Shown here: positions 53,320 to 62,024 of the stretch, piece by piece
Layout of the letters: each line of letters starts with the position of its first letter
Numbering within the stretch: the stretch's first letter is position 1
Assembly: GCA_002708825.1 (NCBI GenBank)
Contig: PAPF01000041.1
Coordinates: forward strand, 1 to 64,000
Direction of reading: 5' to 3'
DNA: 64,000 nucleotides
DNA from: Phyllobacteriaceae bacterium
GTDB taxonomy: Bacteria > Pseudomonadota > Alphaproteobacteria > Rhizobiales > Rhizobiaceae
The notes under the pieces: model-generated
The model's input: only the letters and a program-made list of their open reading frames with translations
Databases searched by the model: none
What the model was told of the DNA's origin: nothing
Made by a program: the position numbers and the translations under genes

Positions 53320-54230
53320 TGCTGGACGGTGCGCGGCGCAATTTCCGGCGGGCGGTGACACGCTTCTCCAATCCGTCCCTGCCGGAGATCGCCGGCCTCT
53401 ACTGGCGGGCGCTGCGCCTTCAACTGGCGGCCCGGCCTCCACGCATCCCGCATTCCCGCGTCCTGAGCGATGGCGCGCGCACCGTGATCTCGCTGACGAC
53501 GATTCCGGCCCGCGCGCGCCATGTCAGGCCGGCGCTGCTCAGCCTGCTCGACCAGACGACGCCCGCCGACCGGATCATGCTGGCCTATCCGGAGACGTCG
53601 TTGCGCGGCGCCGGTCCCTATCCCGATCCCGCATCGCTGAATCTTCCGGACGGGATCGACGTGGTGCGATGCAGCGACAGCGGTCCGTCCACAAAGCTGC
53701 TGCCGGCGCTTTCGCTCGAACCGGACGCGCTCATCATCGTTGCCGACGACGACGTGATCTATCCGCGTGATTTTGTCGCCACGCTCAAGGCGGCGCACCG
53801 GCGCGAACCGGGAACTGCCTGGGGCTACCGTGGCGTGCGCCTTGATGGAAAGACCCCTTTTGCGCATCTTCCGCATCTGCTGGCCAGCGGACTTGCCGCC
53901 CCGGCACCGGCCGACGTGCTCTTCGGCACCTGGGGCTATGCGGTGACGGCGGGCATGCTCGATCGCGCGGTCCATGACTATTCCGGACAGGACGACGCGG
54001 TCCGCTGGGTCGATGACATCTGGATTTCCGGCCATCTGGCGCGCCGGGGCGTTCCACGCAAGATATTGACAAGCAGCCTCTTTCCGGTGGAGTCACCGAC
54101 GGTCCTGCGCGCGGCGCTGACAAGCGGCATCAACCGGTCGGGCGCCAATGACGACGCAGCCATAAAGGTCTTTGCCGGCGACTGGGGCAGCCCTGCCGCG
54201 GCAACGGGAAGCGGTGGTGACGATGATTGA
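53319..54230 (+). CDS. Putative glycosyltransferase (GT-A-like)
   Basis: The 303-residue protein starts MLDGARRNFRRAVTRFSNPS. A GT-A-like fold is suggested by TVISLTTIPARARHVRPALL (nucleotide end), VADDDVIYPRDF (DDD metal site near residue 145) and AVRWVDDIWISGHLARRG (acceptor and catalytic acids). It is related to family-2-type proteins of unknown specificity. It overlaps the GT32-like gene by one base and the small membrane protein gene by eight, so the three form an operon. No signal peptide is present. Confidence 0.75.
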   Translation: MLDGARRNFRRAVTRFSNPSLPEIAGLYWRALRLQLAARPPRIPHSRVLSDGARTVISLTTIPARARHVRPALLSLLDQTTPADRIMLAYPETSLRGAGPYPDPASLNLPDGIDVVRCSDSGPSTKLLPALSLEPDALIIVADDDVIYPRDFVATLKAAHRREPGTAWGYRGVRLDGKTPFAHLPHLLASGLAAPAPADVLFGTWGYAVTAGMLDRAVHDYSGQDDAVRWVDDIWISGHLARRGVPRKILTSSLFPVESPTVLRAALTSGINRSGANDDAAIKVFAGDWGSPAAATGSGGDDD

Positions 54231-54648
54231 ACTGGCCTATGCGAGTTTCGGAAAACCTGCGCCCGGCTCGATGGACCGGCGCACCCATGCGTTCGTCTGG
54301 CTGATGTCCGCCTTGTTCGTCCTGGCCTCCGTCGTCATTCTCGCCGTCATGAATTTCTTTGCCTTGCCGACGGGCACCTTCGTCAATTTTCTCGGGCGCA
54401 ACGGCGTCCGGTTTCATTTTCTCAAGCTCTTCGGGGCGGTTCCGGCGATTGCCGTGACGCTGCCGGTGCTCATGGCCTATGCGCTCTGGCACCAGTCGCA
54501 GAACCACGGCCTGTTTGCGCTGGTCTGGCCGATGGCCGCCGTATGGCTTCTTGGCGGCACGTTGATCGCCTTGCTCGCCGTTCTGGGCAGGACCGGCGCG
54601 GGCAAGGCTGGGGAAACGACCGTCAACGGAAAGCAAGATCGGCAATAG
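54223..54648 (+). CDS. Small membrane protein, unassigned
   Basis: The 141-residue product has three predicted membrane helices (about 20-42 LMSALFVLASVVILAVMNFF, 60-85 FLKLFGAVPAIAVTLPVLMAYAL, 92-118 LFALVWPMAAVWLLGGTLIAL). The start ATG 54223 lies in the stop region of the glycosyltransferase gene. I recognise no family. Its place in the glycosyltransferase operon suggests a subunit or helper of glycolipid transport. Its 3' end overlaps the convergent MaoC-like gene by 26 bases. Confidence 0.7.
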   Translation: MIELAYASFGKPAPGSMDRRTHAFVWLMSALFVLASVVILAVMNFFALPTGTFVNFLGRNGVRFHFLKLFGAVPAIAVTLPVLMAYALWHQSQNHGLFALVWPMAAVWLLGGTLIALLAVLGRTGAGKAGETTVNGKQDRQ

Positions 54649-55426
54649 CCGTTACCCCGCCATCGGGGCGATGGATGAAGACCCGCGCTTCATCTGCGCG
54701 CGTGCCGGCCTCATTGCGCACCACGGCGAAGCCCGCGCTTTCACCCACCGGATGCGGCGCGGCAAAGCGCATGCGCAGGCCGCCCAGGCTGCGCATCTCA
54801 CCCAGCAGGGGCAGGACCGGTTCCAGCAATCCGGCAAGAAGCGCTCCCGGCACGACGGTCCCTTCCAGGCCCACGGACCGCGCGAAGGCTGCGTCCGTGT
54901 GCAACGGATTGGCATCGCCTGCAACGCGGACATAGCGTGTGACGGTATCCTGGTTCAGGGCCGGCGTTTCCCACGACGCCAATTGCGCGCCACGGGTGGC
55001 GCGCGTGAGCGCGAGCGGTTTCAGCGCCACGAGCCCGCTGGCCGGCACCTCACGCAAACGCGCCAGCAGCCGGACGATCCCGCCGCCCGCAGCGGCGCGC
55101 ACGTCAAGCGACAGGACCATGCCGGCGCCTTGCGGGCTCTCGCTTTCGATCCGCCCTTCTGCCGCCAGCGCCTGGCCGGGGCGGATGGGCGAGCGGCAGT
55201 CGATCGAAAGGCTCTCCTGAATGAGGACGTGGCCTTTCCGGGCAGGAGCGGCAGAAAGGGCCGCGGCACCGGGAAAAGCCGTCAGCAGCATCAGTGGCGC
55301 GATGAAGGGAATACCGGTCCGCGGCCCTCCGCCGCCGGCGGCCGCGTCGAGAAGCCGGGCCAGCCCGTCGCATGCCGGAACGTCCAGGCCGGACGGGAGG
55401 GAAAGGGAACGCTGCCCCTCATTCAA
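54623..55426 (-). CDS. MaoC-like double hotdog dehydratase/thioesterase
   Basis: The 267-residue protein appears to contain two hotdog segments. The second is clear: TRYVRVAGDANPLHTDAAFA followed by RSVGLEGTVVPGALLAG has the catalytic Asp and His of (R)-specific enoyl hydratases (DxNPxH). The first (about 30-130) is divergent. It is translated just after the ketosynthase gene (overlap ATGA). With ketosynthase, carrier protein and acyltransferase in the same cluster, it probably processes a special 3-hydroxyacyl or enoyl chain for the lipid. Confidence 0.82.
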   Translation of the reverse strand: MNEGQRSLSLPSGLDVPACDGLARLLDAAAGGGGPRTGIPFIAPLMLLTAFPGAAALSAAPARKGHVLIQESLSIDCRSPIRPGQALAAEGRIESESPQGAGMVLSLDVRAAAGGGIVRLLARLREVPASGLVALKPLALTRATRGAQLASWETPALNQDTVTRYVRVAGDANPLHTDAAFARSVGLEGTVVPGALLAGLLEPVLPLLGEMRSLGGLRMRFAAPHPVGESAGFAVVRNEAGTRADEARVFIHRPDGGVTAIADLAFR

Positions 55427-56640
55427 TGGAATGCATCCGGCAGGGCGAGCAGGAGAGAGGCGTTGATGCCGCCAAAGGCAAACGAGTTCGACAGGGCCGC
55501 CGGCGCGTTGAATGCCCTTGCCTCGCCATGGACCGGCTCGAACCCGATCTTCGGATCGACACTGGTGAAATTGAGGGTCGGAGGGGCAAGCCGGGAGCGC
55601 AATGCTTCCAGCGTGATGATGAACTCCAGCGCACCGCCCGCGCCCAGCGCATGGCCGTGCACGGGCTTGGTGGACGAAACGAGCACATCGTCGAAGCCCT
55701 GCCCGAAAACCCTGCGCATCGCTTCGGTCTCGGCGATGTCGTTGGCAATGGTGCCGGTTCCGTGGGCATTGAGATAACCGATGGACGAAGCGTCAAGCCC
55801 GGATGCCTCGATCGCTTGCTGCATGCAGGCCTGCGGACCTGCCGGATCCGGGCGCAGGAGATCCATGGCGTCGCTCGTCGTTCCGTAGCCGGCGAGCACG
55901 GCGAGGATGGGCGCGCCCCTGGCGCGGGCCGAATCCTCGGTTTCCAGGACGACGACCCCGGCGCCGTCACCCAGCACCATGCCGTCGCGATCCCTGGAAA
56001 AGGGCCGGCAGCAGGTGCCGGTCATCACGTGCAGGGCTTCCCATGCGGCAAAGACGGCATCGACAAGCAAGGCTTCCGCGCCTCCGGCGAGACACCGGTC
56101 GGCAAGTCCGGCAGCCACAAGCTGCGCGCCCAGACCGATCGACTGGGCGCCCGAGGAGCAGGCCGTGGACACGCAATAGATCGGCCCCGTTGCCTTCATG
56201 TCCATGGAGACCCAGGAGGCGGGAGCATTGGTCATGATCTTCGGGATGGCAAACGGATCGACCCGCGACATCGGATCGAGCGAAAAATTGTAGAAGCTGG
56301 TGTCGAGTGTCTCGGCACCGCCGAAACCGGAGCCGATCACAACGGCGCAGCGCGGCCCGAAATCGGCAGCTTCCAGACCGGCATGGGCGGCGGCTTCGCG
56401 GGCGGCCGCGAGCGCAAGCATCGATATGCGGTCCTGGAAGCGCGGGCGCCCTTGCCCCTTCAACTGCTGCCATATCGCATCGGGGACAGGCGCCGCATGA
56501 TGAACGCTCTGCCGCGGATTGCGCGCGAAATCGACCTTCACGACCCCGCTGCGGCCATCGCGCGCAGATGTCCAAAGGGCGTCACGGCCCATGCCGCAAG
56601 CCGAAACGGCACCGGCACCGGTAATGACGACGCGCCTCAA
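55423..56640 (-). CDS. Beta-ketoacyl-ACP synthase (KAS II type)
   Basis: The 405-residue protein has the KAS triad: Cys in VSTACSSGAQS (about 160), His in NAHGTGTIAND (about 290), and His in KPVHGHALGAGGALEF (about 328). These are intact, so it should condense malonyl-ACP with an acyl chain. N-terminal VVITGAGAVSACG fits the family. It overlaps the carrier-protein gene (ATGA) and MaoC-like gene, forming a three-gene minus-strand operon. It is not next to fabD/fabG, which suggests a secondary, dedicated fatty-acid elongation for the glycolipid. Confidence 0.92.
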   Translation of the reverse strand: MRRVVITGAGAVSACGMGRDALWTSARDGRSGVVKVDFARNPRQSVHHAAPVPDAIWQQLKGQGRPRFQDRISMLALAAAREAAAHAGLEAADFGPRCAVVIGSGFGGAETLDTSFYNFSLDPMSRVDPFAIPKIMTNAPASWVSMDMKATGPIYCVSTACSSGAQSIGLGAQLVAAGLADRCLAGGAEALLVDAVFAAWEALHVMTGTCCRPFSRDRDGMVLGDGAGVVVLETEDSARARGAPILAVLAGYGTTSDAMDLLRPDPAGPQACMQQAIEASGLDASSIGYLNAHGTGTIANDIAETEAMRRVFGQGFDDVLVSSTKPVHGHALGAGGALEFIITLEALRSRLAPPTLNFTSVDPKIGFEPVHGEARAFNAPAALSNSFAFGGINASLLLALPDAFH

Positions 56641-56900
56641 GACTCGCCCGCTGTCCCTGCGGCCTTCGCCTCGATGCGGGACTTGACCATGGCAACGAGA
56701 TCGCCAACGGTCTTGGCATCCGCCAATTCCTCGTCAACGGCGATATAGACACCCCACTTTTCCTCGATCGCCATGAGGACCATCACGTAGTCGGCCGACT
56801 GGATGGAAAGGGATTCCAGCGTGGCGTCCGGGTGAAGCAACGCGCGGTCAACCAGCGCTTCCTTGGCGACAATATCCAGCAGTTCTTCTTCGATTTCCAT
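56637..56900 (-). CDS. Acyl carrier protein, divergent
   Basis: The 87-residue protein (start ATG 56900; two earlier ATGs at 56909 and 56930 lie in frame) has the four-helix ACP layout and the attachment region LESLSIQSADYVMVLMAIEE. Ser is present for the phosphopantetheine arm, but the normal DSL is replaced by QSA. It is the front gene of the ACP-ketosynthase-MaoC operon and is divergent from the acyltransferase gene. A dedicated carrier for an unusual acyl chain is likely; a holo-ACP synthase must be elsewhere. Confidence 0.82.
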   Translation of the reverse strand: MEIEEELLDIVAKEALVDRALLHPDATLESLSIQSADYVMVLMAIEEKWGVYIAVDEELADAKTVGDLVAMVKSRIEAKAAGTAGES

Positions 56901-56999
56901 TTGCACCATGCCCCTGGCCATTTGCAGCATCCGCCTTGTGACCTGTTCGCACAGGCTTTATGAGGATTCAACAGAACTTCTGCCAAAGGGGACCTGTCC

Positions 57000-57767
57000 T
57001 TGACCAAATTCGTGGTTGCAGTGCGAACTTTCGTCTATTTCGCGCTGCTCGGCCTGACCTCCCTGCCCTTTGCACTCCTCTTTCCGCTGTACCGTTTCCG
57101 TCTTGTCAGCGATGCGGTGAGCGACCGCGCCATCGTTGTCTATCTGCACCTGGTGCTTCTTCTGCTGAGGCTCATCTGCGGCATCACCTGGGAGGTGCGG
57201 GGGCGCGAAAACATCCCCGACACCGCCTGCCTCCTGGCATCCCAGCACCAGTCGTTCTGGGAAAACATGTTCTTTCCCTACCTTCTGGGAAATCCGGCCT
57301 TTTTCGCGAAGAAGGAGATTTTCGGCTACCCCTTCGCGGGAACGCTCGTCAGGCGCAATGGCCATATCATGGCCGACCGGTCCGGCGACCTGAACGCCGC
57401 CCGCGAGGCCTTCGAAAAGGCAATCGCGATCTCCAGGAGCGGCCGCAACGTCCTGATCTATCCGGGAGGAACACGTTCCGGGCCCGGTCACGACACGATC
57501 AAGTCCGGCATCGGCCTGCTTTATTCCCGGCTCGGTGTGCCATGCGTGCCCATCCGCCTCAATACCGGCACTGTCTGGCCCGCCGGTTCCTGGCTCAAAT
57601 ATCCCGGCCACATCGTCATCACGATCCGTCCCGCCCTGCCTGCCGGCATGGAGCGTGAGACCTTCATGGCAAAGCTTGCGCGCGAACTTGACCTCAAGAA
57701 CCCGAAACCGGGAACCCCGCGCGAGGCGGCCCAGCCCTTCGGCCCGGCCCGGCAATTGCGCGCCTAG
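57000..57767 (+). CDS. PlsC-like lysophospholipid acyltransferase
   Basis: The 255-residue protein has an N-terminal membrane anchor (about 8-40) and the LPLAT fold. The catalytic H-x4-D/E box is HQSFWE, motif II-like GHIMADRSGDL and motif III-like YPGGTRSGPGHD, where the usual FPEGTR Glu is Gly. Start TTG 57000 follows AAAGGGGA at good distance; GTG 57012 is an alternative. It probably acylates a lysophospholipid or the inositol-lipid core. It is transcribed away from the ACP operon and ends four bases into the convergent LptG-like gene. Confidence 0.85.
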   Translation: MTKFVVAVRTFVYFALLGLTSLPFALLFPLYRFRLVSDAVSDRAIVVYLHLVLLLLRLICGITWEVRGRENIPDTACLLASQHQSFWENMFFPYLLGNPAFFAKKEIFGYPFAGTLVRRNGHIMADRSGDLNAAREAFEKAIAISRSGRNVLIYPGGTRSGPGHDTIKSGIGLLYSRLGVPCVPIRLNTGTVWPAGSWLKYPGHIVITIRPALPAGMERETFMAKLARELDLKNPKPGTPREAAQPFGPARQLRA

Positions 57768-58948
57768 CGGTCGCGGTCAGCGATGACCCGCACCAGCAGG
57801 AAAATCGAACACGACAGCAGGAACGGCATGGCCAGGCTTGCCAGCAGCGGCGCAACGACATGGTTCTCGGCCAGCACGGCGGACAGGCGAACCATGAAAT
57901 AGGCGAGGTATCCGGCAAAAAGGGCCGTTACCGTCGCAACCGCCAGGCCGCCCAGGTCGAGGAACAGTGCAAACAGCGCACCGAGGCAAATGGCGATCAG
58001 CCCGGGCGAAAGGCATTGCAGTGTGCGGATCACGAGCCATTCGCTGTACCTGGGATGGTCGTCGGGCAGCGCCGTGTCGGACGACAAGGCGACGAGATCG
58101 GACAGCGGCACATATTTCGGCTGTATGCCCCGGTACTTGAGCCAAAGCTGGCTGATCCCGATATCGGCAGGAGCGGTATCCACGCTTTCATGGACATTGT
58201 CTGCGGGCACGCCAGACGACTGCCCGGCCTGCGCCGGAAAGGTCCAGATGTCCGCGTCGCGCAAAATCCAGGAATTCCCGTCGGCCCCTGACGGCTCGAT
58301 GACCGCGGCATGGATGATGCGCTCGATCGCGCCGCCGGGTCCGAAATGATAAAGCGTCGCATCGGTGAAACGGGGCTGAGGCCCCGGTTCCAGCACGCCC
58401 TGCAGCGTCACGCCGTCGAATGCCAGCCATTCCGCCGTCGGCTGCCGCTTCCTGGCATAACTCCAGCCATAGTCACCCAGGCCTTCCACGCTCAGTGTCA
58501 TGAAGGCGAAAGGGCGCACGGCATTGTCGAGAACGAAAAGCACCGGCATCGAGGCCAGGGCGATGAAGACCAGCCCCCGGATGCGCCGGGCGAACGGCAT
58601 GCCGGCGGTGCGCACCATGGTCAGCCGGCCCGACAGCGCATGCGCCGCTTCCGCCCAGATGATGCCGAGCACGAAGGTGATCGGGAAGGCCTGCGTTCCG
58701 TTGTCGAGGATACGCAGGCCCACATAGGCTGCCGAGCGCGCCAGGCCGGCAAGGACACCGCGTTCGGACTGCTCGGCCCAGACCTGCGCGATTTCCGGAG
58801 AAACATTGATCGCGGTGATGGCCGCGGTGACGGCCAACCAGGCAACGAGGACGAACCACAGATAGTGGCTGATCATGAAACGGTCATAGACGCCGGGACG
58901 CAGCATCGCTTTCCAGGGGGCAGGCCGTGCGAGGACGGGATGTGTCAT
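57764..58948 (-). CDS. LptF/LptG-family permease, partner 1
   Basis: ATG 58948 overlaps the stop of the companion permease gene (ATGA). The 394-residue protein has six membrane helices with a large periplasmic beta-jellyroll-like domain (about 155-295, including SYARKRQPTAEWLAFDGVTL). It belongs to the YjgP/YjgQ family, which forms the inner-membrane core of the lipopolysaccharide transporter LptB2FG. A recognised LptG motif cannot be singled out, so the exact partner identity is open. With LptB-like ATPase next to it, it likely extracts a lipid from the inner membrane. Confidence 0.82.
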   Translation of the reverse strand: MTHPVLARPAPWKAMLRPGVYDRFMISHYLWFVLVAWLAVTAAITAINVSPEIAQVWAEQSERGVLAGLARSAAYVGLRILDNGTQAFPITFVLGIIWAEAAHALSGRLTMVRTAGMPFARRIRGLVFIALASMPVLFVLDNAVRPFAFMTLSVEGLGDYGWSYARKRQPTAEWLAFDGVTLQGVLEPGPQPRFTDATLYHFGPGGAIERIIHAAVIEPSGADGNSWILRDADIWTFPAQAGQSSGVPADNVHESVDTAPADIGISQLWLKYRGIQPKYVPLSDLVALSSDTALPDDHPRYSEWLVIRTLQCLSPGLIAICLGALFALFLDLGGLAVATVTALFAGYLAYFMVRLSAVLAENHVVAPLLASLAMPFLLSCSIFLLVRVIADRDR

Positions 58949-60114
58949 GAACGGCCAAGCCCCGGCATCAGGATGCGGCTGCGCATCGCCGAGAAGGCGA
59001 GCGGTATGGTCGCCAGGCAGGCCGACAGCATCAATGTGCAAACCAGTGCGAATCCGGCGATTCCGGGCCGCAGGTCAGGCACGGCGAAACCGGAGCCTGC
59101 GGCCACGCTGGTCACCATGACGACCGCGATGGCGCCCGGAAGAACGACAAACCGGTTCCGGTAGTTGGTCACCGCGACGGCGGCCACGGCAACGGCCGCA
59201 GCCAGGATACTTGTCAGCGCAAGCAGGATCATGACGGCGGCATCCCGGAAACCGCGCTTCGAGGTGATCTTCCACTCCCCGTCCACAGCCAGCAACTGAT
59301 GGAGATTGCGTTCGTTGCGGCGCAATCCGAGCGGTTCGTCCGTGACGGTATCGAGCGGGAACAGGACCGTGGACCTGCCGATGTCGATGACCGTGAGATC
59401 GAGATTGCCCGCTGCGTTGGCGCAAAACCGGCACGGCCCGCCGGCATCGTCGGCCTGCGAAGGGGAACCGGGGGGCGGTGTCGCGAAGTCGTAGATTCGG
59501 GCCGCGCAGAGGTTGATGGCCAGGCTGCCCCGCGCGACCGCCAGGTTCGAGCAATCCGATACCATCATGCGCGAGAGGCGCTCCTGGTCGAAATCGAAAA
59601 TGCGCACCGCGCGCAGCCCCGCACTGTTCCGGTCGGTGACATGGAACACCCTGTCCCGGTCACGGGTGAAACGGCCATTGCGCGGACCCTCGGATACGAA
59701 GCCGGCGACCGCATTGAGCCGTTCGGCGCGATAGGCATGGGCCGCCGCCGGCTTCAGATAGCCGGAAATGGCAACCGAAACCGTGAAGAACAGGATCGAC
59801 ACCGCCAGCACGAGAAGCACGACCGGGCGCAGGTCGCTGCCGCCGGCCGCAAGGATGAGAAATTCCCGGTTTTCGCGCTTGTAGAGCAGCACGAGGTAAA
59901 CCGAGACGAGGACCGATACCGGGACGATGAAATCCGCGACCTCCGGCAAGGTGAAGGCGAACAGCTTGAGGAAGCCCGGAAGCGAGGCATTGTACTCAAG
60001 CGCCTTGCGCAGGATCGCATCGAACTGCTCGATGGCGAAGACGATGACGAGCACGCCATAGGTCAGCGCATAGAGCGAGAGAACCTGGCCAATGGAGCGA
60101 TTGAGATATTTCAT
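58945..60114 (-). CDS. LptF/LptG-family permease, partner 2
   Basis: The 389-residue protein begins MKYLNRSIGQVLSLYALTYG at ATG 60114; the longer frame upstream has no ribosome site. LPEVADFIVPVSVLVSVYLV, then KRENREFLILAAGGSDLRP, is the conserved LptF region that contacts the ATPase. Six membrane helices bracket a periplasmic domain. It overlaps the other permease by four bases and starts 73 bases after the LptB-like ATPase gene. The three would form one ABC exporter; LptA and LptC are not in the window. Confidence 0.85.
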   Translation of the reverse strand: MKYLNRSIGQVLSLYALTYGVLVIVFAIEQFDAILRKALEYNASLPGFLKLFAFTLPEVADFIVPVSVLVSVYLVLLYKRENREFLILAAGGSDLRPVVLLVLAVSILFFTVSVAISGYLKPAAAHAYRAERLNAVAGFVSEGPRNGRFTRDRDRVFHVTDRNSAGLRAVRIFDFDQERLSRMMVSDCSNLAVARGSLAINLCAARIYDFATPPPGSPSQADDAGGPCRFCANAAGNLDLTVIDIGRSTVLFPLDTVTDEPLGLRRNERNLHQLLAVDGEWKITSKRGFRDAAVMILLALTSILAAAVAVAAVAVTNYRNRFVVLPGAIAVVMVTSVAAGSGFAVPDLRPGIAGFALVCTLMLSACLATIPLAFSAMRSRILMPGLGRS

Positions 60115-60187
60115 GGCCTGATGCGTCTCGAATGACCTGTCCCATTGCGGCGTTTCCCGCCCCGCGGGGCGCGCCCGAAGTGCCAGG

Positions 60188-60943
60188 TCAAGCCGTGCTG
60201 CTTTCCCCGAGAAAGACGGTCCGCAAGATGTCGCTTGCGGCAACCTGCGAACACGGCCCGCTGGTTACGATGATACCGTCGTCGATGATATTCACGTGAT
60301 CGGCAAGGGCAAGCGCGGTGCGCGCCTTGTGGTCGGTCAGAAGGATGCCCACACCGGCGCGCGCCAGCAGCCGCAGGCGCCCGCAAATCGTCTCCACATT
60401 GATCGGATCGAGCTTTGCGAACGGCTCGTCGAGCAACAGGAAGCGCGGCCGGGCGCACATGGAGAAGCCGATCTCGACAAGCTTGCGCTGGCCGCCGGAA
60501 AGGGTGCCGACCGGCGCCGACAGGAATTCTTCCAGCAGGAAGGTGCGCGCGATCACCGAGAGCATGTGATCGATGTCCCTGCCAGCCGCGCCTCGTGCCT
60601 CCAGCGCGATCACGAGGTTCTCGCGCGTTGTCAGCGACAGGAAAAGGTCCGGCGATTGCTGGACGTAACCGACGCCGAGACGCGCGCGCGCATCGATGCC
60701 GAGACCGGTAATGTTCGTGTCGCCGTGGAATACCATTCCCTCGTCGGGCCTCTCGATGCCGGACAGGATGCGGAAGATTGTCGACTTGCCGGAGCCGGAC
60801 GGCCCAAGCAGGCCGCATATCGCGCCACGGCGGACGCGCAGGCTGACACCGTTGACGACATCGCGCCTCGCATAGGCCTTGCGAAGCGCGCGCCCGCCAA
60901 ATTCGGCCGGGCCCGTCCGGGCGCTATCCCTTGCCGGCCGCAT
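60188..60943 (-). CDS. LptB-like ABC transporter ATPase
   Basis: The 251-residue ATPase has Walker A GPSGSGKST, Q-loop GYVQQSPDLFLSLTTREN, ABC signature TLSGGQRKLVEIG, Walker B FLLLDEPFAKLDPI and His switch LTDHKART. The QQSPDLF and RENL pattern is close to LptB. ATG 60943 starts 20 bases inside the inositol-phosphate-synthase gene; the longer frame is not protein-like. It should power the LptF/LptG-like permeases. The extra Ser/Ala C-terminal tail is ordinary. Confidence 0.88.
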   Translation of the reverse strand: MRPARDSARTGPAEFGGRALRKAYARRDVVNGVSLRVRRGAICGLLGPSGSGKSTIFRILSGIERPDEGMVFHGDTNITGLGIDARARLGVGYVQQSPDLFLSLTTRENLVIALEARGAAGRDIDHMLSVIARTFLLEEFLSAPVGTLSGGQRKLVEIGFSMCARPRFLLLDEPFAKLDPINVETICGRLRLLARAGVGILLTDHKARTALALADHVNIIDDGIIVTSGPCSQVAASDILRTVFLGESSTA

Positions 60944-62024
60944 AGGCCTCGATCCGCTGAAGCGCGACGGAATCGTCCATCTGCACGGGCGGGTGCTTGA
61001 ACAGGAAGGCGCAGACATCGGGGATCGCGCCGGCATGTCCTTGGTCGAGCGCGATACGCGCGCAGCGGATGGCCGCGATGGCCATCACCGCGGCGTTGGG
61101 GGAATCCTCCACGTCGAGACGCATTTCGACATTGACCGGCGCGCCGCCGAACAGGCGGCCTTCCATGCGGATGAAGGCGACCTTCCGGTCCTTCAGCCAG
61201 GGCACGTAATCGGACGGGCCCACGCGCAGATCCGTGTCCCGGAAGCGGTTTCGCGTCACGCTCTGCACCGATTCGGTCTTCGATATCCGTTTGGTGGTCA
61301 GCCTGCCGCTGTCCAGCATGTTGAGGAAATCCGTGTTGCCACCCGTATTGAGCTGGTAGGAACGGTCGATTTCCGCGCCCCGGTTCCGGAACAGGCTGAC
61401 AAGCGTGCGATGCATGATCGTTGCCCCGACCTGGGCCTTGAAGTCGTCACCCAGAACAGGCAGGCCGGCAGCGGCGAAACGGGCCGCCCAGTCCGGGTTG
61501 CTGGCGATGAGCACCGGAATGGCATTGACGAAGGCCACCCCGGCCTCCAGGGCGCAACCGGCATAGAATTCCGTGGCCATCTGCGAACCGACCGGCAGGA
61601 AATTGATCGCCACCTGCGCGCCGCTTTCGCGCAGCATGGCAATGACCTCCTCCCGTGTCGCCTCGCCTTCCCGGACAGGATCGAAGCCGAGGTCCCGGTC
61701 ACATTCCAGCATGGCCGGCGCCACCCCGTCGAGAACGGCCCCCGTGGCAACCGTCACGCCCGCGAAGAGCGGGGTGTCGTGAAAGACCATCGTGTTGTTC
61801 GGCGGCTGGAAGATGGCCTCGGACAGAGGTTTTCCGACCTTTCGCCGGTCGATGTCGAGCGCCATGACGATCTCGATGTCCTGCGGCCTGTATCCGCCGA
61901 GATCCGGGAAGAGCACGCCCTGTGCATCATCGCCAAGCTGGCGGCAATAGCTGATGCCCTGGACGAGGGAACTGGCACAATTGCCAACGCCGATGATTGC
62001 GGTCCTGATCAAGTCTTCACCCAT
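60924..62024 (-). CDS. ino1: Inositol-3-phosphate synthase (Ino1/MIPS)
   Basis: The 366-residue enzyme has the NAD motif IIGVGNCASSLVQGISYCRQ and conserved NNTMVFHDTPLFAG, INFLPVGSQMATEFYAGCAL, GDDFKAQVGATIMHRTL and LNTGGNTDFLNML. It converts glucose 6-phosphate to inositol 3-phosphate through an NAD-dependent oxidation, aldol closure and reduction. ATG 62024 is chosen (AGGA upstream); the overlap with the Wzt-type gene stop is eight bases. In this setting its product would feed the phosphatidylinositol-phosphate-synthase-like enzyme at 51640-52419. Inositol synthesis genes are uncommon in Proteobacteria, which adds weight to a dedicated lipid role. Confidence 0.93.
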   Translation of the reverse strand: MGEDLIRTAIIGVGNCASSLVQGISYCRQLGDDAQGVLFPDLGGYRPQDIEIVMALDIDRRKVGKPLSEAIFQPPNNTMVFHDTPLFAGVTVATGAVLDGVAPAMLECDRDLGFDPVREGEATREEVIAMLRESGAQVAINFLPVGSQMATEFYAGCALEAGVAFVNAIPVLIASNPDWAARFAAAGLPVLGDDFKAQVGATIMHRTLVSLFRNRGAEIDRSYQLNTGGNTDFLNMLDSGRLTTKRISKTESVQSVTRNRFRDTDLRVGPSDYVPWLKDRKVAFIRMEGRLFGGAPVNVEMRLDVEDSPNAAVMAIAAIRCARIALDQGHAGAIPDVCAFLFKHPPVQMDDSVALQRIEAYAAGKG

